Source of the DNA: Dissophora ornata
Lineage: Eukaryota; Mortierellomycota; Mortierellomycetes; Mortierellales; Mortierellaceae
NCBI GenBank assembly: GCA_025201705.1
Contig: MU616824.1
Span: 1-39,013, forward strand
Direction of reading: 5' to 3'
Length of the DNA stretch: 39,013 nucleotides
The notes under the pieces are model-generated. The model was given only the letters and a program-made list of their open reading frames with translations, was not told the origin of the DNA and did not search any database. This document shows positions 1 to 8,900 of the stretch, one piece after another. The position numbers and the translations under genes were made by a program. The first letter of the stretch is position 1; every line of letters starts with the position of its first letter.

Positions 1-1914
1 TTGCATTAACCGTGCGGGCAAACTTTGTATACATGTAACACAGGCGAACCCCAAAAGACAAACATGCAAAGGCGCATGCATGGACGCATGCATAGACGTA
101 AAAATACCCACATCTTTAGAAAATAAAATGACTTACCCAGAGGCGGAAGTGGTACTGCATTTACAGGTGGTCGGAGTTGCTCCAATAGGTCCAAGTACAT
201 CAGGTACCGTTCCTCTGACCGGATCAGGAACAAGAAATCCAGATCCTCATCATCAATTATCATTAGACTCTGAACAAGCCGCAATAGGCGAAGATGCGCT
301 AGTAACGTTGGGGGTGTGACCGATTCTATGGTAGGTGGGAAAAGGGGAGAGAGGACATTTTCTGATGTTTAGTAGGTCTTTCTTCGTTCGTTTTTGTTTC
401 TGTTTTGTTCTTGTTTAAGTGAAAGGGGCGGCGGTTGCGATAGAAGAAAAAAATAATCAAAAACTACCAATTTAAGGAGTTGGCATAATGCAAAGTAAGA
501 TAGATGTGGAAAAGAGGGCGCGAAAGGCAATGGTGAAAATGGTGAAATGCGGCCAGGAAAGGCTCGTTCAATAATTTCTCTGATTCTTCACGGCGTAGAA
601 GACATGCGAAAGAGCGGCCAAGTCTGAAGTCAGATCAAAGTAAAACCACTCAAGGCATTGGGAAATGGCGGATGTGATAACTGTCCGTGTATGGCTAGCT
701 CCCCTACCTTCAAGATGGCATTGCAGATCGTACCGCGCCTGCGCAGTGTCGTCGCTGATCTGAATGGTTATTGGTGCGGTCTGAGCCTGATCTCTTTGTG
801 ACCCCCCCTGTCCCAGTGTCTGCATATGCTCCTGCGCCTGGACTTGCATCTGTCCCTGACGTCCTAGCGAGGACTCTGCCTGGATCTGCTCCCCCTGGAT
901 CTGCCCCTGCTTTCCATCAGCCCATCCAATACTGCTCCGTTGCTTCGACTGTTGTTGTTGCTGCCCTGGCTCTGGAGGCGATTCCGTTGGTACACTGTTC
1001 CAGCTAATGACTTGAGCAGGAGGGGTGCGATCAGCACCGACGCCTTGCTTGACAGACACAGCATTACTGCCACTACTCTCCGTTGTGGGGGGTGTCTGTG
1101 GCACTGTCATTTTTTTACGAAAGAGCGGTGCGTCTGAATCAAAGTGATAGTAGCGATTCGAGTTTTGTCGGGGGAACTTTCTTGGCGGCTTCTGTGGTGG
1201 TTTATACCGTTGGGGTTGTAAATGAGGATGAGGCTGTGATTGAGAATGTAAAGATTGGGGCTGAGGCTGAGGCTGAGGCTGAGGCTGAGGCTGAGGCTGA
1301 GACTGTGGATGAAGCTGTTGCTGATGATATAAGCGTGTGTGATCTCGGGTCTGCTGATGTTGTAAAACTTGAAGATCGATGCCTGTGCGGTTCGTTAGAG
1401 TGTTGCTGTTGCTGATGCTGTTGCAATTGTGAGAAGCGGCGGTTGCCTTTGAATAGTTGCCAGGGATGTCGCCCAAGGCAGTACGAGGATGGTCACTGTA
1501 GTAATAAGGGTGATTAGGTTGATGGTTGCTGTGATGGCTCTTTTGTCGAGAATGTTGGTGGGAATGTTGTTGAGAAGGAGAAGAAAAAGAAAAAGAAGAG
1601 GAAGAAGAAATGTTTTTGGAGTGTTGTCGAGAATGATGTCGAGAAAGGCTACCGTATCCTCGCACAGAGTCGAACGTTGCTCTAGCTCTAGCTTTAGCGA
1701 TTCCTTTAACCTGACGACCTGCTTGTGCCTGACGGGTTGCTGCCAGGAACGGATCCAGTTGTTCAGAGTACGATTTCGCCCGGCGGTTTTCGTTCAATTC
1801 CTGATCACTCGGGATGTTGAGTTGGGAGGTCGTTGAGGTCGTGAAGAAGAGAAAGTAGAAGGAGACGTACAGACAGAACGTCAAATAAAAGTTGGATGGC
1901 GTCCCTTGGTCCAT
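1..1914 (-). CDS. Partial GRDP-like (DUF1399) protein with long Q/S/H-rich N-terminus
   Basis: Two exons are visible: 1914-708 and 325-137. They join in phase (GAAG|GTAGGG ... CATAG|AA, intron 707-326), and a further GTAAGT donor at 136 leads off the left edge. Exon 1 encodes about 400 residues of low-complexity sequence: His/Ser-rich, a Gln-Pro repeat near residues 200-215, and Gln-rich stretches. Exon 2 encodes a folded-looking segment containing RSEERYLMYLDLLEQ and then PLPPL(D). This resembles the repeated motif of glycine-rich domain proteins (GRDP, DUF1399), where 'PLPPLDVALMWH' is typical; the WH part would lie in the next, unseen exon. The start at 1914 is the first ATG of the frame, but the hydrophobic stretch after it (residues 9-30) could be a signal peptide, a signal anchor or translated leader, so the N-terminus is uncertain. 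The CT-rich minus-strand sequence near 2100-2230 is a plausible leader. GRDP membership is inferred from one motif. Confidence 0.6.
1261..1302. repeat. Hexanucleotide microsatellite (CTGAGG)7
   Basis: Seven near-perfect copies of CTGAGG on the plus strand (the last is CTGAGA). Read on the minus strand they encode the Gln-Pro run of the GRDP-like protein. The unit is a multiple of three, so length changes keep the frame. Confidence 0.9.
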
Positions 1915-2700
1915 CCAAAAAGAAATAAAAATTCCTCTCTTGACCGTGTCGAGGGGTGGTGGTCGTATACAGATATTATGTTGATTGTTTGTGCAGCTGT
2001 TCCTCTGCTGCTATTCCGTGGGATAAAACAGAGGTTCCTCGAGGACTCGAGGGGGTTGTGTGGATATTCTGGACGGTGGAGATTTGAGATGGTAGCACGC
2101 GGAGGAGGCTTCGTTACGTCGTATTTCTTTTCGAGCAAAGCAGGGGCGAGGGAAGGAGGACGTGAAGGGAATGAGGGGTGTGAGACAGAAGGGATAAGTA
2201 AGATTCTGGATGTTGGGGCAGTAAACTAGGTAAAATACGAGATGATAGTCCTGCTTTCTTGTTCCACGATGAGGGCGTCAGTCCCTTGTCTCCTGCTCCG
2301 CGGGCGAACCTTTTTGTCTTGCGCGTGTTTTCCCGCCTGCAGAGTCCTTTTCGTTGATGGTTTCGTTTGGGAGCCTGGGACAAATTATGCACTTGCGTTC
2401 AGCATCACGCTTGTTTCTTTTACTATTCGAGCACCAGGGCGTTTGAAAAACAACAGAAAAACGAGATCGTGGAGGAAGGAGGTAGGAAAACGTGGAAGGA
2501 ACGGAGAATAAGATCGTTTGCTAGGTCAGAAGCGAAGGAGTTGGACTGGACCGGGACAAGAACGGAGGTGGTGGTGGACAAGGAGCGAACAGAAAATTTT
2601 GCAGATGGATGGGTATGTTATGCAAACAGATAAAGAATATCAAAACATGGACATGAATACTTTGTTGGTCAAAGAGAAAACAAGAACAAAAAAGCGAGGG
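1915..2700. other. Intergenic, no convincing gene
   Basis: Between the GRDP-like start and the uncertain ORF near 2.8-3.2 kb I see only short overlapping ORFs with no recognisable domain. Minus-strand CT-rich stretches around 2100-2230 look like a fungal promoter or leader for the GRDP-like gene. Confidence 0.5.
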
Positions 2701-3195
2701 AAAACTAAAACTTGGCGATTTAGCGGTCGTGTAAGGCCCGTTCATTCCTGAGCGGATGAGGTTGTCAAGTTTATCGTACCATACTGAATCGACTGCCCTC
2801 GGCACAACATTAGCCCCTGAGAAGTTGTTGATACCATTGTTGTTGCTGTTTTCCCACTATGCTAGCCTTTCATGCCTCCCTTCAGTCTCTCGTTTACCAG
2901 TCGATCCGTTCCGTGTGAACATCACCAACGACACTGAGTGGTGCAGTTGCAAAGGGAGATGCATGTTCAGTACAGCAGTAAGCGAACTGTTCGCTGCGGC
3001 AAAGGCAATCCCGCCATTGTTTGGGGGCGGCGTGAACATGCCATCTAATACCAGGCGTGACCCCAATCCGCGCCCGTGGATTAAAACAAATGACCACAGC
3101 GGTCGATGAACACTTGTCAACAAATCTGTTGGCAACATGACATGGTCACTCACCTTCAACCAAGTCGAACTCAAAAAACCTGACTCTTGTGCCAT
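2700..3195 (-). CDS. Uncertain small ORF, unrecognised
   Basis: A minus-strand frame opens with an ATG at 3195 and stays open to 2857 (112 codons). A GTAAAC donor lies near 2890, and acceptors further on (CATAG, ACAG around 2845-2860) could extend it. One continuation reads VPRAVDSVWYDKLDNL, another ends at a stop near 2745. I recognise no family, and the opposite strand is also open here (2756-3109), so the real strand is not settled. Composition is the only support. Confidence 0.2.
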
Positions 3196-3629
3196 TGTTT
3201 TTTTTTAGCCAACCCCTTTTATTCGCATCGTCCCTCTCTGCGTGACCCCCCCTCCCCCTTTTTCTGTAATCGGCTCCTGTTGGTGCACAAACAGGAGCCA
3301 CATGGGTTTTCAAAGTTACATGTGTTAGGGGATGAGCGGAGAGAGAGAACGCATGTGCGTGAAATCCCAAGCGTCCGCCTTGTTTGTGTCCCGAAATTCC
3401 GGATCTCGTCGTTCCTGACAACGGTTGTCTCACTCCTCTTGCTCTACGCGTATCGGAGTTAACGCGCTTTTTATTCTGACGCGCGGCGCGTTTCTGTTCC
3501 TGACGTGACTGCTCCGTCGATCGGGACCCTACTTTTCTATGCCAAACCGTCGACCGTTGTTTGGTCCCCATCATCGACAGCGGCATCCTTGCATCAACAC
3601 ATCGGCTCCACAGATTCTCTTGGGGAGAA
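3196..3629. promoter_or_regulatory. CT-rich upstream region of the VanZ-like gene
   Basis: A pyrimidine-rich plus-strand region with a TGACGTGA half-CRE near 3503, directly upstream of the VanZ-like ATG. Long antisense ORFs here have no recognisable content. Confidence 0.35.
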
Positions 3630-4131
3630 ATGCGTTTCTTCTTCATCTTTCTGACCCTACTGCAATGCGCCCTACTCGCAGGACTAGGGTTCTTGCCCAC
3701 GGACCAGATCCCCTACCACGAGATCTTGCCCCAAGACAAGATTCTCCATTTCTCTGGGTTCTTCATCCTCACCTTCCTCACCTTCTTCATCTGGGCCCGT
3801 CCTCGTCGAATCAGCAACATTATTTTGACTGTCATACCTATTGGAGCTCTTGCCTTTGGATCTGAGCTTCTACAGCCAATCTTATCACCCGTAAATATTA
3901 CACTCGCGCGAGAACTTTTTGTGCCAATGTGTATCCTCCTGCCCGTTTGATCCTTAATACCCGCATCTGCAATATTAATCAAACTAGACGAGGTCGTATG
4001 ATGCACATGACATCGTGGCCAACACATTTGGAGCCACTGCTGGACTAGTCCTGGCGATCGGCGTAGATCATATCCGAGAGACACGCTACTCACGACGCCA
4101 GGTCCGGTACGAAGCCATCGAAATGGTTTGA
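3630..4131 (+). CDS. VanZ-like small multipass membrane protein
   Basis: Two exons, 3630-3890 and 3988-4131, encode 134 residues. The intron (GTAAAT ... ACTAG, 97 nt) is phase 0. Four hydrophobic segments are visible: residues about 1-21 (MRFFFIFLTLLQCALLAGLG), about 43-57, 63-83 and 97-115. Family marks are DKILHF before helix 2, GSELLQ at the end of helix 3, and AHDIVANTFGATAG at the start of helix 4, which match the VanZ-like pattern (D-K-x-x-H, SE-x-x-Q, D-x-x-AN-x-x-G). Splicing is required: unspliced, the frame stops before helix 4. The start is the first ATG of this frame and falls directly before helix 1. VanZ-type proteins are integral membrane proteins first named for teicoplanin resistance in bacteria. 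Fungal members are small and of unknown role, so no function is assigned. The 3' end lies tail-to-tail with calcipressin. Confidence 0.82.
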
Positions 4132-4697
4132 TCAAAAATATCAACACGCGGCTATCAGGGGTGGTGCTTCGCTTTGAAACCCCCTTGATGATCATGTGTC
4201 GTTCTATGCAACGTTCTACACGGGGTGACGGTTTACGTTCGAGAACTCCACAGCCTCCCTATAACTTTCCATGTCTATCAACCGCCAGTCACACGCCTTC
4301 GCTTTGCAGCTGAGATGTGTGTATGATCAGACGATGGCGCGCCACAACATGAGTGCAATCGACCGTCTCAAACGACCATCCCGAACGTCCCTTTTACTGG
4401 CGTTTGACCTGGAAGTACATGCTTCTGCCTTTTCGACATGCCGTCTGTGCTGTCAGATAGCATATAGTGGGAGAGCCGAGCGCCATTGCGTTGGGGAATA
4501 GACAATTAGGATACAACCACGCACGGTGCAATAAATATTTTGAATCAAGCAATAACCACATGCCTGCATTTATTATGATGATGCCAATTCAGGAAGATGC
4601 AGGTGTAAAGTACAATGAACTAAGGGTAGGTTGAGTAAATGGGGATGATCCAGTTACAGCCTGCTAGGTAGCTGGAGTGGTTCTTTCCAATTATTTC
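4132..4697. other. Convergent 3' region with poly(A) signals
   Basis: No gene seen. AATAAA at 4530-4535 (+) would serve the VanZ-like gene about 400 nt after its stop. The minus-strand AATAAA at 4574-4569 lies about 125 nt after the calcipressin stop. The two 3' ends therefore probably overlap. Confidence 0.5.
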
Positions 4698-5699
4698 TTA
4701 CGATGATTGGTGAGGTCCAGTTGGGAACATCGTCTTTGGAATTGTTCCCCGCCGCTTCAGTGGCGAGGGTGATGGCGCATCAGCGCCCCAGTCTTGAACA
4801 GTGATAAATGGTTGATCACCCTCAGATTCCTTTGCTGGCGAGAACGCAAAGACGGTTGGTGTAGCCGGTGGGAAGAGAGACGAAGCCGGCGAGTTGACAG
4901 AGTGCGGCGATCCAGCACGCGCTGCCTCAAGAGGTTGAGTATCGATCTTCAATCCAAGGATCTGTTGGTGCAAGTCGTGCTGCTTCCCGTCGACTTTTGC
5001 TTCCGCTTCCATTGCTAATACGTTCGCTCCTGCGTTGTCTGTGGATTCCTGTGGTCCAGAGTGTGAATCGTCTAGTGAAAAGTGCTCAACATCAGCCTCA
5101 AACAGATGAGATCGATCTGCGAAAGAGCCATCTGGTCGTGGCAATTGATAGACCGGCTGTCCCATTTCAAGTAAAGCTTTGACCAGATCGTCAGCCAGGT
5201 GCAAAGAATTCGGTGGGTCTTCTCGGACCTGGGTCCATCCCACTGGCGGGGAACCTGGCGGGGAGATCAGCCAGTTCTTTTCGAGCTCTGGAGGGTGCAA
5301 GTAGCGTGATGCAGGATCGTGATTGATCTCCGTGTGCTACAACAGAATAGCAGAATGGCGGAATAGAGGAAATAAAGGTTGGAATATGCACACAACAAAG
5401 AAACGGAACAACGGACGAGGCTCGCTCTTTTTACTTACCTGGCCATAGTAGACACGGATTGTGATGCCTCCAAACGCTGTGTTGTGCAGTTGGGCTTTGG
5501 CCTGCTGGGCGTCAAAAGTTGAGCTGTAGACGACAAAAACCCGGTAGAATGACTTAATAGGCGCAAAGTAGTAGACCTCACCAAAGGACTCTGCCTTGGC
5601 CTTGAGTTCCAGCATAGTCTCCTTCTCAAAGTGGTGTGCTTCGAGGTTGGTGATGATTAGGGTGTTTGTTGGCAGAGTGGATGGAGTTGACTCTGGCAT
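4698..5699 (-). CDS. RCN1: Calcipressin (regulator of calcineurin)
   Basis: Two exons, 5699-5439 and 5336-4698, give 299 residues. The 102-nt intron (CAG|GTAAGT ... TTGTAG|CAC) is phase 0. Residues 11-87 form the RRM-like fold of calcipressins (NTLIITNLEAHHF ... SFYRVFVVYSS). The family signature LISPPGSPPVGW lies at about 110-121 and corresponds to the FLISPPxSPP phosphorylation repeat. Near the C-terminus PFITVQ (about 263-268) fits the PxIxIT calcineurin-docking consensus, and RRGTIPKTMF follows. Calcipressins bind the Ca2+/calmodulin-dependent phosphatase calcineurin in the cytoplasm and tune it, with phosphorylation of the SP repeat modulating this. The central part (about 150-255) is low-complexity. 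The gene is divergent from the ARM/BTB gene across 271 bp. Confidence 0.93.
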
Positions 5700-5970
5700 G
5701 ATGGCTAGGCTTATGCGGGCTGGTTGAATGAGTGCAGAGCAAGAGAGTACTTAATGAAGGAGGTGAAGGAGGAGTGGGCAGTGTGTAGTGAAGGGTTGAT
5801 ATATCGAAGAAGACAAGGGAGTCGCTGCTCTTTTTGGCGCTTGCATCGTCCATGGTGGGGCCATCAAGGAATTCCCTTTTGGGCCATGAGAGAATGAGAC
5901 TGCGAAGTGCCAATCAAAAGCCGATCACTTTTTTTTCCCGCCCCATGGACAAGCAGACATCACTCATTTC
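5700..5970. promoter_or_regulatory. 271-bp divergent intergenic region
   Basis: It separates the start codons of calcipressin (-) and the large ARM/BTB gene (+), so it must contain both promoters and leaders. No clear TATA box was seen on either side. Confidence 0.5.
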
Positions 5971-8900
5971 ATGCGCACGACGGAGCTCATCAATCTCCTG
6001 CGGAGCCACGACCGGACCAGTCCCTCGACAAAGGCCCACCTCGCCACCCTCGACTCTGCTCGTCGACTGCACCTTCTTGGCGAGCTCTCCAACTGGCTCC
6101 TAGTCGAACTTCAAAAATACCACGACCGACAGACCGGCCCCACAGCCATCGAGACTTCACAGCAAGGCTCGATCCGAAGCCAGATCAGACATACTCTCCT
6201 CGCGATCCAAGTCTTGCTCGACACCTCTAACAGCTCCAATGGCCCTAACAACAATCATGGTAGCAGTGCTGGATCCCGTGGTTTTAGAGCTGGAAATGGG
6301 GCACACTCTTCTGAAGCAGCTGCGTCATCATCCGTAGATCCAAACGCGAGCACGCTCAAGCCAGCAGCACCACTCGACGACAAACAAAAGGAAAAGATTC
6401 TCGAGAGATTTTTGAAACCCATCCTGGTTGGGATTGCACCTCTCGGTCCGCGCGTCGACTCTTCCGATATTCAGCTTTTATGTGCCAAGATCCTCTGCTA
6501 TTGTGCCAACCCATTTTACGCCAAAGATGCACTTTTCCCTTCAGAGACGCTCGTCCGAAAGATGATGACGGTTTTTACATCTCCTTCATCCTTATCGAGT
6601 CCATCATATCCAATACAGGAAGTTCAGCAGCCCACAAGACTGGATAAAGACCGCAGCAGAGCACCGCTGAAAGCGGACGCTGTCGCTGGAATGACATCTT
6701 TGTTGCGATCTCCAATGGTGAAGCTTCAGGATTACGGACTCAGGATTTTGACTTACCATCGATTCCTGATCCAATTGGATTCGACCTGGGACTTGCTTGC
6801 TCCATTGAATCTAATCCTGGAGCAGCTAAAAGACAATTTGAACGGAATCACGGCGGATCAAGAGCTGGAGCTGTTGGATGCCGATAGAGAGCTCGTAGAG
6901 CAGATCGAGCAGGGGGATGGAGCTGCCCGAAGAGATGCAGAGGATGGAAGAGGATTGGGCAAGGAGATAGTGGCGTCAATTGCAATCCAATCAAAAGCAC
7001 TCACTGTGCTACAGTGGTTTCTTCAGGAAGCGGGAAAGAACGTTTCTGCACGACCAAGGTCATCACCAATAATTCAAGAACAGACATCAAGGTCCAATGG
7101 CAACACCACTGGCAGCAGCACCAGTAGCTTCCCTCATCGCAATCTTGAGAAACTTAAAGCCGCTGCAAATGTGGAATTGCTGGTGGATCTTTGGAAGGCC
7201 GTTCAGTACATTGTCCTGTTTTTCGACAAGAGTAAGTTTCCAGCGAGCGAGCGATTGGTGATGGTTATCAGTGCATCTATTTATTGGGTATGCTGGATAT
7301 TTCAGGACGACGCAATGTTGTACGTGATGACCTCCGGCGCGGACACTTTGATGGCCTGGTACGGCTACTATATCATACCGCGCGATCATCCTTCAACATC
7401 GTCGACTTCGCCGTCGGGATTGGCAAGCCATCCTCCAGCAGCAGCATCGTCATCACCACCATCATCATCCTCGCCACCAAGGGTCGATAACGACTTGCAA
7501 CATCACGATGCGAACCTGATACAACAAAGCATTATCCTGGAGTATCTTTCAAAACTGATTCAGAATATAGTCACGCCGAAAAAGCACCACCTTGCTCTCT
7601 TTGCTGGATCGGTCGGAATTATCATCATGCGCAGGACAATTGAGTTTCTGGAGGGTATACTAGAGTCAGCGCTACCTTTGGTAGACTTGGAGCCTGAGGT
7701 AGGCAAAGCTCGATCGTTATACACGTCTGATGACGACGCTACGCCGACTACTTCGAAGGGTGCCTCATACTCGATCCGAGTGATCCAGGCACGGCCCGGA
7801 GTATTGGAGGCTATGTCCGGGATTGTGGCTGGTTGCATAAATGGTTCCAAGGAGGGTACTAGTTTGGTGATGAACAGTCGACTGCTGAATGTTTTCTTGC
7901 TCTTACTGTCTGATCTCGCGAACCTTTTCGATATACGGCATTTACAAGAGTCAACCGCTCGGAAGATTCGCGATCTCTCACTCAGCGCCCTGCAACGGAT
8001 TCTGAATCGTGATGAGCCTGTGCCTGGGGTCGAGGATATACCCCTGACCCACTGGACGATGGGGTACACGCCGCTAGTCGAATTGATCATGGGCCCTCTC
8101 GAGAAGGAGGCAGGTGAGGCAATGAGCGGGTCTATCCAACACAGGAACTCAAATAGGACATCTGAGTATGAGATGGAAGTAGAAGCCTTGAGGGTATTTG
8201 CGCTGTTCTGGAAACACTATAGCAAAGGCAGATACATTCTGTCGGATCTTTTAGGCCCACGACTTCATCAGCTGAGGATGGTGCCTCTCCTCCTCGACCC
8301 CACCGAAATCGTGGCTAGTGACAAGGTCCGTGACTGGAGAAGGCCACGCACACTGTTGCTAATGGAGTCAACAGTGTATTTCGGGCACGAGTCTAGTGTA
8401 CGAATCAACATGCGGGAGAGCTGGTCATCGCTGCCCTTCTTAGTGGCGTTGCTTGGCGCGAGCGTAAAGCGTCTGGAAGCAAATGGATACCACCCTCGAG
8501 ATACAATGAGTCGGATGGTGATGGAAAGGTGTTTCCTTGCGCTCAGAAACTTTTGGTACGACCGAATTGGACTGGTTCAGTTGATTGAGCTCAATCTCGC
8601 TGCGGAGGGGAGTGGTGGCGACCTTTGGGACGCGCTAATGCCATCTGCAGTTATTTCTGAGAGTCGAGCGGGCTCAACATCAACATCAGTATCAAGCTCA
8701 GCGTCGATTGTTCCAATATTGGTGGCGATCATTGCTCCACCGGGCACGGAGTGGTCGAGTGAGCTCATGTTGGATTCAGGCATGCTGAGAGAGAGGGAAG
8801 GCTGGAGACCGCAGGGGCACCCGTTATTTGAAAGACAGGAGTCGTTGCTTGTGGAGTCGACTCTGATGCTTGCACAATTATCTCAGTTCATGGAGTGTCA

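Noticed and set aside
1083..1415. Plus-strand Glu-Ala repeat ORF
   Set aside because: Antisense reading of the hexanucleotide repeat in the GRDP-like exon.
3146..3700. 184-codon minus-strand ORF over the VanZ-like promoter and start
   Set aside because: Antisense to a well-supported exon, basic low-complexity composition, no domain.
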